In this document: in pieces, positions 53,548 through 61,778 of the stretch
Layout of the letters: each line of letters starts with the position of its first letter
How positions within the stretch are numbered: the first letter of the stretch is position 1
Assembly: GCA_035403465.1 (NCBI GenBank)
Contig: DAONFG010000007.1
Location: forward strand, 1 to 64,000
Length of the DNA stretch: 64,000 bases
DNA from: JAAYBQ01 sp035403465
GTDB lineage: Bacteria > Spirochaetota > UBA4802 > UBA5550
Reading direction: 5' to 3'
Made by a program: the position numbers and the translations under genes
Notes under the pieces: generated by a model
Told to the model about the DNA's origin: nothing
The model's database searches: none
Seen by the model: the letters and a program-made list of their open reading frames with translations, nothing else

Positions 53548-54039
53548 CTATTTTGATATCAGAAGTGTCATTTCCTTTCCCGATTTTGAAGAAAAGTGAA
53601 ACTTAACACCACCAGCCTCATCTTCTGCTGAATCACTAAGTAGTACACCAAGAACCCACATTCCCATATATTCTGATGAACCCTTATATGGGATAGATGC
53701 AATCCATGGAAAAAATTTCATTGCGGCTAATTGACCATTATCGGTTTTATTGATTTGGATCGCTTTTATTGATGTAATAATAACCGGGATAGTACCGCTT
53801 TGAGCCAGTTTGCCATTTTCATCCAGACCGTTTACAAGTACTTTTGCATGAAAGTCTTTATTTTCTAAATCATAACAAAGTGCTGCCTGTTCTTTTGAAT
53901 TATGCGTGAGAATGAATCCTGATTTTTTTAATCCTGGTTCAAACATTTCAACTTTTAATCCCGGTATCCCTTTTGAACAACCCGATAAAAATCCAAGGGA
54001 CAAATTAATAAATAATATCATATAAACTATTTTTTTCAT
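53548..54039 (-). CDS. hypothetical lipoprotein
   Basis: About 163 residues from the ATG at 54037-54039, preceded by GAGGAATTTT; the frame is open 12 codons further. The signal peptide ends in lipobox LSGC. The mature domain is beta-rich ('KVEMFEPGLKKSGFILTHNSKEQAALCYDLENKD', 'TSIKAIQINKTDNGQLAAMKFFPW'). No family recognised. Confidence 0.72.
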   Translation of the reverse strand: MKKIVYMILFINLSLGFLSGCSKGIPGLKVEMFEPGLKKSGFILTHNSKEQAALCYDLENKDFHAKVLVNGLDENGKLAQSGTIPVIITSIKAIQINKTDNGQLAAMKFFPWIASIPYKGSSEYMGMWVLGVLLSDSAEDEAGGVKFHFSSKSGKEMTLLISK

Positions 54040-54450
54040 AAAATTCCTCTTCTCATGTTTTACATATGCTATCACGGATTACAAAATGATAACTTTCACC
54101 ACTGAAACAATGGTAAAATACTGTGCGCTTCTTCTTTAATAATATGAAATAATATTTCTGCTTATTTCATGATTTTACGATTTAATGCTCAATACCGTGA
54201 AATCATGAAATAGGATTTTATGTCTATCTGATTCCAAGTAAATAGTATTTATAAGTCCGTTTTACAATATTTCCAGCAACACTAATCAAATTTGATATAA
54301 AATATATAATCCTTACTTAACTCCGCCTGAACACATTATCCGGCACACACCCCTTACCATATATCCATGCTCTGCTTCGACGCCGCTCACAGGCAGCGTC
54401 AAAGCATCCGCACAGTATCGGACAAGCGAAATCTGTCCGGCACTATCGCA
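54040..54450. other. intergenic region with three inverted repeats, 411 bp
   Basis: TATTTCATGATTTTACG and CGTGAAATCATGAAATA (54163-54213) are 17-bp arms with one G-U. GCTTCGACGCCGCT and AGCGTCAAAGC (54376-54407) and CGGACAAG/CTGTCCG (54419-54441) are GC-rich hairpins downstream of the coiled-coil gene without a T run. The first arm pair is far from any gene end. Confidence 0.55.
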
Positions 54451-55053
54451 TTACAGTCCTATAATTGTCTTGATCCCGAAACCAAGAACAACGAGCACCC
54501 CGAGTTTTTCGTATGTTTCACCAAAAAGAAGAATTCCCAGTGAACCAAGCAGCAGTATAAGGCTGCCTATGTACCTGAGTATTGTGGCTGTCACAAAATC
54601 ATTTATAGCGAGTTGTGTTACCTCTATGTCTTTGGTAAGCTTCTCGTTAAACTTTTTAGTTGCCTGTGCGTTGCGCTGTTTTTCCAGGTCAAGAGTCTTC
54701 TGTTTTCTCTGGTATTCCTTATACGTTTTGTCATAAGCCTTTTTTTCTTCATCATACTTTGCTTTCAGGTCTTTAACTTTAGCGTCAAAATCAGTCTTTG
54801 CCTCTTCGTAAGCGTCCTTCTCCTCCTGTGACGCATCGCTTTCAGGAACCGACGGAGCCAGCAGATAATCACCTTCATTGATCGGCGCGTCAGGTGCGGC
54901 GATCGTGTATTTCTCCTTCAGCTCGAACTGCATCTTTTTCTCGCTGCTCTTAAGCATTGAGAGCGATGCCACCTTGTAGGTATCAAGAAAGACCGCTGTA
55001 CAGACCATTATAAAACCGGTAATAAAAAGACCCTTGAATATTTTTTGAACCAC
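54451..55053 (-). CDS. membrane-anchored coiled-coil protein
   Basis: A 200-residue protein beginning with GTG after AAAGGAGGTTTATT. It has one N-terminal helix (residues 8-27), a long charged coiled coil (about 75-135, Lys/Glu/Asp rich) and two C-terminal membrane helices (about 155-198). Three membrane segments and a periplasmic or cytosolic coil result. It forms a pair with the secreted protein at 55085-55882 (31-nt gap). No family recognised. Confidence 0.75.
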   Translation of the reverse strand: MVQKIFKGLFITGFIMVCTAVFLDTYKVASLSMLKSSEKKMQFELKEKYTIAAPDAPINEGDYLLAPSVPESDASQEEKDAYEEAKTDFDAKVKDLKAKYDEEKKAYDKTYKEYQRKQKTLDLEKQRNAQATKKFNEKLTKDIEVTQLAINDFVTATILRYIGSLILLLGSLGILLFGETYEKLGVLVVLGFGIKTIIGL

Positions 55054-55084
55054 AATAAACCTCCTTTATTTTAATATTTATTTT

Positions 55085-55882
55085 TTATTGAAAAAGCCCT
55101 TTAACATTCCCCTTCATGGTGCGCGTGGTAGTATCCCCGCCTGAGCTGCCGGAACTATCCGATCCGCCTCCGCCCCCGGATCCGTTTAAAAGGTTTTGAA
55201 GCACATAGTAGTAACGCTCATCCATCTTTATAGCGGTTAGAACATCTTTCTTCCCCTGCTCCTCATTCCTGTTAATGAGGTTCAGTATGCCGCGTACAAA
55301 ATATGACTCTGCGTCATGCCGGCTTTTGACCGAGACATCAGCCCAGTAAAGGGCTTTAACATAATCACGGCGGGAAATATAAGCGTATGACTTCTCAAGA
55401 GGAGTTCCGGCAGGAACATCCTCCTCAACCACCTCGTATTCATATTCAAAAGACGCAAGCGCCTCAACTTTTTCAGGGAGGGAGCTTCCCGGCCTGATCG
55501 CTTTTTTTATCTGCCACTCCTCGGGCGTATAAATATTCTCAATTACCCAGCGGCCCTCGTCCCTGACCATCTTCCAGTATTCCCTCTGCACGCGTATGCC
55601 GGAATCGACTGAACGTTTCTTAACCTCGACTTCAGCGTATGACACGTTGTTATCCACAGTGGCCGTCTCAATTACCGTGAAGTCGTACAGCACCTCACCG
55701 GCAGCTTTTTTACCCGTGTTGGAAAGCTTACCGTAACCCATTATCTCCAGGGCCGTTATGTGCAGCATTTTACGTGAAGCGTAGAAGTTCTCAATAAGTT
55801 CGTCCGGCGGGTAATTCACGGCAAATGCCGCGGCAGGCGACAGCAGGATTAAAGATAGACAGGTATATAAAATCCGTCTCAT
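55085..55882 (-). CDS. secreted hypothetical protein
   Basis: A 265-residue protein with a signal peptide ('ILYTCLSLILLSPAAAFA'). Its first half has 'ELIENFYASRKMLHITALEIMGY' and 'YAEVEVKKRSV', then TPR-like 'YAYISRRDYVKALYWADVSVKSRHDAESYFVRGILNLINRNEEQGKKDVL'. It ends in a Gly/Ser/Asp-rich low-complexity linker and a short tail. Periplasmic; cotranscribed with the coiled-coil membrane protein. Function unknown. Confidence 0.75.
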   Translation of the reverse strand: MRRILYTCLSLILLSPAAAFAVNYPPDELIENFYASRKMLHITALEIMGYGKLSNTGKKAAGEVLYDFTVIETATVDNNVSYAEVEVKKRSVDSGIRVQREYWKMVRDEGRWVIENIYTPEEWQIKKAIRPGSSLPEKVEALASFEYEYEVVEEDVPAGTPLEKSYAYISRRDYVKALYWADVSVKSRHDAESYFVRGILNLINRNEEQGKKDVLTAIKMDERYYYVLQNLLNGSGGGGGSDSSGSSGGDTTTRTMKGNVKGLFQ

Positions 55883-56009
55883 GATTTACCGTCCATATTA
55901 TTTTAATGTTTATTATAATTGATGCGGTTAACCGGAAACCGCTCCAGAGAAATATATTGTATTTTATAGAAGGATACTAAAAAAGCAAGTCATTCACTTA
56001 CATGCCAGA

Positions 56010-56062
56010 AAATAACCATAAAAAAGGATGGACATCCGTGATATTCCCGGAATGTCCATATT
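56010..56062 (-). terminator. repeat-type rho-independent terminator, copy 2
   Basis: On the minus strand a stem with ATGGACATTCCGGG and CGGATGTCCAT is followed by CCTTTTTTTATGGTT. It shares most of its sequence with the terminator at 49170 and lies downstream of the broken MORN gene. Confidence 0.82.
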
Positions 56063-56173
56063 CAGAACTGAATCTCATTCGTATCTTTTGACAGTTCAGG
56101 CAATATACTGACCCATGCATGGCTTTAAGTTATAATCCAGTCGGCGGTAAAAAGGAGAATGGATAGATATGTT

Positions 56174-56374
56174 TCAGTTGCCTGAAAAATTATTATTTTC
56201 CCATCGTCCTTCCCTGACTTTTATCCCGGCAGAATCATACTGTATCCCGAAACCGCACATAGCATCATCCTTAAATTACCCTACAAATTTTGATTCGTCA
56301 GACCATGAAAACGTGCCCTTGCCACTTTTTTTATCCTCGACCCATTCGCCGGTATACTTTGATCCTCCATGCAT
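56174..56374 (-). pseudogene. MORN-repeat protein remnant with in-frame stop
   Basis: On the minus strand one frame encodes 'SKYTGEWVEDKKSGKGTFSW' and 'SDESKFVG', then TAA, then 'FKDDAMCGFGIQYDSAG' and 'EGRWENNNFSGN'. These are MORN repeats (G-E-W/F and G-x-G-T). The stop replaces the Glu codon of a G-E-F motif, so a single GAA-to-TAA-type change or equivalent broke it. The 5' part is missing. It is a decayed fragment, not a functional gene. Confidence 0.72.
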
Positions 56375-56637
56375 GTGCAGTTTTCAAAATCATCTGAGTT
56401 AGCTTCATAAATTCTTTTCTTCTTGAAGAACGCCTGCAGGAACAGATCAGGTCGGCCTCATCTAACGGCGTCAGGAGCACCCCGACACTGTTCATAAACG
56501 GAAAGATATTAATAAAACAATTGACGGATTATCTCAAAAATACTTTGTTAAATATTGAGAAGAGGTATTGGAATTATCTTTTTTTATGCAGCATAAACAA
56601 ACTCCACAAAACCAGATCTCACAATAAAAGGAAAACC

Positions 56638-56787
56638 ATGAATATATTCTATGCAATTTCAATACTCATCGTTTTAGTTAGTGTAATCTTTGTCATTAGA
56701 TACTTTAGATCAGATATAAATCCTGATAATGAAATCAAAAAAAATAACTCGAACCGAATGTTGTCACAATACAAAAGTAAAAGATGA
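56638..56787 (+). CDS. small single-span membrane protein, doubtful
   Basis: A 49-residue frame from the ATG at 56638 with AAAGGAAAACC upstream. One hydrophobic helix (residues 4-22) is followed by a charged tail. It lies in a decayed region with vapBC and MORN debris, so it may be a remnant. No family. Confidence 0.4.
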   Translation: MNIFYAISILIVLVSVIFVIRYFRSDINPDNEIKKNNSNRMLSQYKSKR

Positions 56788-57024
56788 ATTTTCTCTATTA
56801 TTCATTATCACTCTTTCCAGATTGTTGGGGAACAGTTTCATTATTATTATTTGTTTATTAACAAAAGTTGTTCCCATACACAGGGATCCCCTGCGGAAGC
56901 ATTCAAGGGGTTGATCATAGGGTACCCGCTTTTAAAAAATAGTTTATATTTACGGCTCTTCCGGCTATCGTGTGGAAACTGGCATAACATCAAGACTGAT
57001 CTGATCAAATAAGCACTTGGAAAC

Positions 57025-57114
57025 ATGATCCGGAAAGAGAAGATCAAGGATTTAAAAAAGTACTATGGCAAAATTGAGTTGGATATTGATCTTAATAAAA
57101 TGAGGATAGGATGA
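57025..57114 (+). pseudogene. VapB-like antitoxin remnant
   Basis: A 29-residue frame ending 'LKKYYGKIELDIDLNKMRIG', the tail of type II VapB antitoxins (K-I-x-W-x-x-D-L-D-x-M-R type). The N-terminal DNA-binding part is absent, and an in-frame stop lies directly upstream. It overlaps the following vapC start (ATGA). Truncated. Confidence 0.6.
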
Positions 57115-57287
57115 GCCTTGTGCTGGTTGATTCCTCAGCATGGATTGACTATTTCAGGGGCAGAAACAGTATTGATATACTCCATTTAATAATTATGCAG
57201 AATGCGTTACAAAATGATTTAGCCGTTTACTCTACTGACAGGCATTTTACCCGGCTTAAACAATTTCACAAGTTCAGGATGTTTTAA
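57111..57287 (+). pseudogene. VapC-like PIN toxin with large internal in-frame deletion
   Basis: A 58-residue frame begins 'LVLVDSSAWIDYFRGRNS', the classical VapC N-terminus with the first catalytic Asp, and ends 'NALQNDLAVYSTDRHFTRLKQF', the classical VapC C-terminus. About 70 central residues with the catalytic Glu and Asp are missing, without a frameshift. ATGA overlap with vapB fits an operon. Not expected to be active. Confidence 0.72.
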
Positions 57288-57569
57288 CACACCTGACATT
57301 ATCTTTACAGGAAACTCCTCGTGTTAAAATACTTTAAATAACCTGCGCCGCCCCCGGTTCACTCGACATACTGGTACTTACCTGTGCTGTGGTTCGACGG
57401 GCTCACCAACCGGGGCACAGACCTTGCCGAAGCATCGGAAGCATAAACCAGTTAGATAGTGCGGCGAGCTGTTTTATACCGTTTTCAGCATTATAACCCG
57501 TTTAAAAAATTGATCCATGCGACATAAATTGAATTGACATTTTACCGCATTAACAGTTCAGAATTAATC

Positions 57570-58523
57570 ATGAACTCACTAAATAGAAAAGACCTTCTCG
57601 ATATGGAATCTCTTTCAAAAGAGGAGATTCTGCTGATTTGCGATACCGCAAAATACTTCAAGGATGTGTTCACAAGGGATATAAAGTCTGTTCCAGTACT
57701 CAGGGGCAAGACAGTATGCACCCTGTTTTACGAACCATCCACAAGGACCAGGCTCAGTTTTGAGCTGGCAGCCAAAATGCTTTCTGCCAACACCATAAAC
57801 GTTCCGGTTACCACATCAAGCGTGGTCAAGGGTGAATCGCTTATTGACACTGTCCGGACTTTAGAGGCGATGAAAGCCGATTATATTGTAATGCGACATG
57901 CGGCCTCTTTAGCGCCGCATTTTTTATCTAAAAATATAAAGGCCTCAGTCATAAACGGCGGTGACGGTTTCCACGCCCATCCAACGCAGGCGCTGCTCGA
58001 CACATACTCGATTATCGAAAGGCGCGGCAGCCTTGAAGGGCTCCACATAGGAATCATAGGTGACATTAAACATTCACGTGTAGCCAGGTGCGATGTACAG
58101 GCCTTTACAAAACTCGGTGCCAAAGTTACACTCTGCGGTCCGTCAACCCTGCTCCCCGATGAATTCAGGCAGTACGGTGCGGACATAACATATGACCTTG
58201 ATGAACTCCTCCCCAAACTTGACGTTGTGAATATGCTCCGCATACAGCGTGAAAGGCAGAAGGGATCACTCTTCCCATCTATCAGGGAATACAACCTCCT
58301 CTACGCCCTTACCGAGGAGCGTTTCAAAAAATGCAAACCAGACATTATTGTTATGCACCCGGGACCGATGAACCGCGGAATAGAACTTGATGACGTTGTC
58401 GCGGACTGCCCCAACTCCATCATAAACGAACAGGTGACAAACGGGGTTGCAGTGAGAATGGCTATCTTCTACCTGCTTGCGGGCGGAAAGCCGTTATCGG
58501 AAGAAGAAACTGAAGGAAACTGA
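57570..58523 (+). CDS. pyrB: aspartate carbamoyltransferase catalytic subunit PyrB
   Basis: About 317 residues. Condenses carbamoyl phosphate with aspartate in de novo pyrimidine synthesis. 'FYEPSTRTRLSFELA' near residue 53, 'KADYIVMRHAAS', 'HPTQALLDTYSI' and 'HPGPMNRGIEL' are the active-site signatures. The frame is open 12 codons upstream from a TTG at 57534, but the ATG at 57570 aligns with other PyrB proteins. pyrI is absent, so it is probably a class B/C trimer that works with PyrC. PyrC starts 4 nt after its stop. Confidence 0.96.
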   Translation: MNSLNRKDLLDMESLSKEEILLICDTAKYFKDVFTRDIKSVPVLRGKTVCTLFYEPSTRTRLSFELAAKMLSANTINVPVTTSSVVKGESLIDTVRTLEAMKADYIVMRHAASLAPHFLSKNIKASVINGGDGFHAHPTQALLDTYSIIERRGSLEGLHIGIIGDIKHSRVARCDVQAFTKLGAKVTLCGPSTLLPDEFRQYGADITYDLDELLPKLDVVNMLRIQRERQKGSLFPSIREYNLLYALTEERFKKCKPDIIVMHPGPMNRGIELDDVVADCPNSIINEQVTNGVAVRMAIFYLLAGGKPLSEEETEGN

Positions 58524-58527
58524 AAAC

Positions 58528-59817
58528 ATGGGAATAGTGATAAAAAACGGAAGGGTTATTGACCCGGCAAGCGGAACAGACGACAGCCTTGACATTGTGA
58601 TCAGCGATGACCGCATAACAGATATAGGACGGAATTTAAAACCGGCTGCCGGGGATAAGGTAATCGACGCAAAGGGATGCCTTGTCCTTCCGGGGCTTGT
58701 AGACATGCATGTGCACTTCCGCGAGCCCGGACGTGAGGACGTGGAGACAATAATCGGCGGATCAAAGGTTGCGGCCAGAAGCGGGTTCACATCTGTCGTG
58801 ACCATGCCCAACACACAGCCTGTTATCGACAACCAGGCGCTTGTACGTTTCATAATCATGGAGGCTGCAAAAGGCCCAATAAATGTATTTCCTGCTGCAA
58901 ACGTGACCAAGGGGAGCAAGGGTGAAGAGATTTCCGAGATGGGCGAACTTGTCAGGGGAGGAGCAGTAGCTTTTACCGATGACGGCAGGCCTGTAATGAG
59001 TTCGGTTACAATGCGCCGGGCCCTGGAATATTCACGTATGTTCAATGTTCCGATCCTTACGCATTCCGAAGACAAGCTCCTCGTGGATGAAGGGCTCATG
59101 AACGAGGGGCTCAACTCAGTACGCCTTGGGCTTAGAGGAATCCCGAACGAAGCTGAAGAGGTGATGATTGCGCGCGACATCCTGCTTACCAGGCTGACCA
59201 GGGGAAGAATGCACGTATGCCATGTGTCATCAGCAGGTTCAGTTGAGCTTGTAAAACGCGGCAAGGATGACGGAATCAGCGTTACATGCGAAACTGCGCC
59301 GCACTACTTCGCGCTGACCGATGATGCAGTTGAACACTTCCTCTCAATGGCAAAGATGAACCCGCCGCTGCGGACAGAAAAAGACAGGAAGGGAATCATC
59401 GAAGGTCTGCGCAGCGGCACCATTGATGTAATTGCCACGGACCATGCACCGCACGCCCTCTTTGAAAAAATGCAGGAGATGGAATATGCCCCATTCGGTA
59501 TTGTTGGGCTCGAAACTGCTGTTCCGCTTATCATAACGGAACTTGTACGCAACAACAACTTCTCGTATATGCAGGCCTTTGACAAGGTCACATGCAACCC
59601 GGCGCGTATTCTTAAACTTGACAGGGGCGAACTGAAGAAGGGCGGATACGCCGACGTTACAGTGGTCAACCCTGACCTGAAGATCACGATAGATGATTCA
59701 TTCCTTATATCGCGCTGTAAAAACACGCCGTTTATCGGAAAAGAAATGTACGGCAGCGTGGAACACACAATCTGCAACGGAAGACTCGTTTATTCCAGGG
59801 GACAGCAAGTATCCTGA
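58528..59817 (+). CDS. pyrC: dihydroorotase PyrC (class I)
   Basis: About 429 residues from the ATG at 58528, preceded by AAGGAAACTG. Zn-dependent amidohydrolase that closes carbamoyl aspartate to dihydroorotate. 'VDMHVHFREPG' near residue 58, 'TMPNTQPVID', 'HVSSAGSVELVK', 'ETAPHYFALTD' and 'ATDHAPHALFEKM' carry the metal ligands and substrate residues. Its stop overlaps the start of the methyltransferase gene by one base (TGATG), so the three genes are translated in sequence. Confidence 0.96.
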   Translation: MGIVIKNGRVIDPASGTDDSLDIVISDDRITDIGRNLKPAAGDKVIDAKGCLVLPGLVDMHVHFREPGREDVETIIGGSKVAARSGFTSVVTMPNTQPVIDNQALVRFIIMEAAKGPINVFPAANVTKGSKGEEISEMGELVRGGAVAFTDDGRPVMSSVTMRRALEYSRMFNVPILTHSEDKLLVDEGLMNEGLNSVRLGLRGIPNEAEEVMIARDILLTRLTRGRMHVCHVSSAGSVELVKRGKDDGISVTCETAPHYFALTDDAVEHFLSMAKMNPPLRTEKDRKGIIEGLRSGTIDVIATDHAPHALFEKMQEMEYAPFGIVGLETAVPLIITELVRNNNFSYMQAFDKVTCNPARILKLDRGELKKGGYADVTVVNPDLKITIDDSFLISRCKNTPFIGKEMYGSVEHTICNGRLVYSRGQQVS

Positions 59818-61778
59818 TGAATCCTGTTCTTTCAGGCAAACAGGTACTCTCAAGTTCAGAAACCGCAAGGATGCTCGGAATCTCCGTGACCTCGGTACGC
59901 AACTGGGTCCGTCACGGGTTCATCTCTTCAGTATCCGCCGACAGCGAGTTCTTTTTCCTGCGAGATGATGTTGTTTCCCTCCAGTCGCGTATAGAAAGCG
60001 GTGAACTCCGCAGGCTCAGCAGCAGGGCAAACAAAACCGGTTCATCAAAAACATTCATCCCTGATGAACTTTTTGAAAACGAAGAGGACCGGAAAAAAGT
60101 TTCCGCCCTTGCATCAATGATCATCGAGTCACGCATAGACTCTTCCCCGGCAATGTTAGCTGTATCGCTTTCACTTCTTGCAAAAAAAGGAATGCTGGGT
60201 TCAGCCTCACCTGAAAGTTTCCTATATCCGGAAAAGGTTTCCATCAGGGGTCGTAAAAATCTCACTGCACTGCTCAGAGCATGGGTGTATAAATCCTCAG
60301 GCAATTTGAATACTGAAGTCTTATGCGACATAATCCGGGCAGATATTCCAATACAGAAAAACATTACCGGAATAATATACCAGTCAATACTGGCCGAGGG
60401 TGAAAAATCAAAACTGGGATCGTACTACACCCCTGATAAAATCGCTGTTGAAATCTCTGAACGAATGTACAGGCGCGGCAGACTATTTCTTGACCCATGC
60501 TGCGGCACAGGGCAATTCCTCCTCGCCTTTGCGGAAAAGTACGGCTCAGCTGAAAACATATGGGGGATCGACATTGACCCGGTTGCAGTGAACCTTGCGA
60601 AGGTGAACCTTATGCTCATGTTTCCGGACCAGGACACGCAGCTTAAAATTTTCTGTAACGATTCGCTCATAAACTATAATGAACTGCTGCTGTTTGAAGA
60701 GATAGACTCGCTCCCGGAATTTGATGTTATTGCCACAAACCCGCCGTGGGGTTCACATTACAAAAAAGATGAGCAGGCAAAGATCGCTTTCTACTATCCT
60801 GAAATTACATCGGGTGAATCCTTTTCATGTTTCCTTGTAAAAAGCGCGCGCATGCTTAAAGACACCGGCTCGCTCTGCTTTGTTCTCCCTGAAGCGGTGA
60901 TGAACGTCAGGATGCACAGCGACATACGCAGGTTCATGATAAACAGCTGTTCTGTCTCAAGGATTGAATACATGCACAGGCTTTTCAAAAATGTATTCAG
61001 CCCGGCAGTGATTGTTGATATCGACAAGTCCAGGAAGGCCCGGACTGTTGAAGTTTTATGGAAGGATGACCGTTACAGGCTTGACCCTGAACGGTTCCGC
61101 AAAAACCGGGACATGATGTTTGACATCAGCCTGTCGCCTGAAGACGAAGCGATCATAAACAGGATCTACTCTGTGAAACATGTTACACTCGAAGGCCGCG
61201 CAACCTGGGCACTGGGCATTGTAACAGGAAACAACGGCCTCTTTATCAGCAGCACATGCTGCGAAGGTTATGAACCGGTAATTAAGGGGAAAGACGTTGA
61301 ACCGTTCAGGATACTTGAAGGTGATTCATTCATTAAATTCGAGCCCGCAAAATTCCAGCAGTGCGCACCCGAAAAAGTATTCAGGTGCGGCGAGAAACTT
61401 GTCTACAGGTATATTTCGGACCGCCTGGTTTTTGCCCATGACAGTTACGGCAGGCTGACCCTTAACAGCGCAAATATACTTGTGCCTGAAATTCACGGTA
61501 TACCGATGAAGTATGTCATGGGACTGTTCAATTCAACTGTCTACCAGTTTATATTCAGAAAAAAGTTCAACTCGCTGAAGGTGCTGCGCAGTCATATTGA
61601 GGAGCTACCTGTTCCGGTAATCAGCGAGTCGCAGATGAAGAATTTCATGGATGTTGTTGAACGCATGGAACACGGCGGGTCAATGGATGAACTGGACGAT
61701 TCTGTATGCCGGATCTTCGGGCTTGATGAAAAAGATACCCGGCATATTAAAAAGTCCCTTGCTAAAACTACTCCTTGA
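59817..61778 (+). CDS. N6-adenine DNA methyltransferase with N-terminal HTH (Eco57I/TaqI-like)
   Basis: A 653-residue protein. Residues 9-63 form a MerR/excisionase-like helix-turn-helix ('SETARMLGISVTSVRNWVRHGFI'). The methyltransferase core has GSYYTP (201-206, motif X), DPCCGTGQF (226-234, motif I), D252 and NPPW (308-311, motif IV), which is the gamma-class m6A order. The C-terminal third has 'GIVTGNNGLFI', 'PVIKGKDVEPF' and helical segments resembling the TaqI-like target-recognition domain. There is no PD-(D/E)xK nuclease, so it is a solitary methylase. It is translationally coupled to pyrC, an unusual neighbour. Its end overlaps the convergent esterase gene by 11 bp. Confidence 0.85.
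   Translation: MNPVLSGKQVLSSSETARMLGISVTSVRNWVRHGFISSVSADSEFFFLRDDVVSLQSRIESGELRRLSSRANKTGSSKTFIPDELFENEEDRKKVSALASMIIESRIDSSPAMLAVSLSLLAKKGMLGSASPESFLYPEKVSIRGRKNLTALLRAWVYKSSGNLNTEVLCDIIRADIPIQKNITGIIYQSILAEGEKSKLGSYYTPDKIAVEISERMYRRGRLFLDPCCGTGQFLLAFAEKYGSAENIWGIDIDPVAVNLAKVNLMLMFPDQDTQLKIFCNDSLINYNELLLFEEIDSLPEFDVIATNPPWGSHYKKDEQAKIAFYYPEITSGESFSCFLVKSARMLKDTGSLCFVLPEAVMNVRMHSDIRRFMINSCSVSRIEYMHRLFKNVFSPAVIVDIDKSRKARTVEVLWKDDRYRLDPERFRKNRDMMFDISLSPEDEAIINRIYSVKHVTLEGRATWALGIVTGNNGLFISSTCCEGYEPVIKGKDVEPFRILEGDSFIKFEPAKFQQCAPEKVFRCGEKLVYRYISDRLVFAHDSYGRLTLNSANILVPEIHGIPMKYVMGLFNSTVYQFIFRKKFNSLKVLRSHIEELPVPVISESQMKNFMDVVERMEHGGSMDELDDSVCRIFGLDEKDTRHIKKSLAKTTP

Noticed and set aside
56169..56402. 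Plus-strand 77-codon frame
   Set aside because: It is the antisense of the MORN remnant, which explains the sequence better.
57361..57420. Hairpin-rich stretch with GGTTCGACGGGCTCACCAACC as an RNA gene
   Set aside because: It forms short stems of the REP-like type common in bacterial intergenic regions; no known RNA fold fits.
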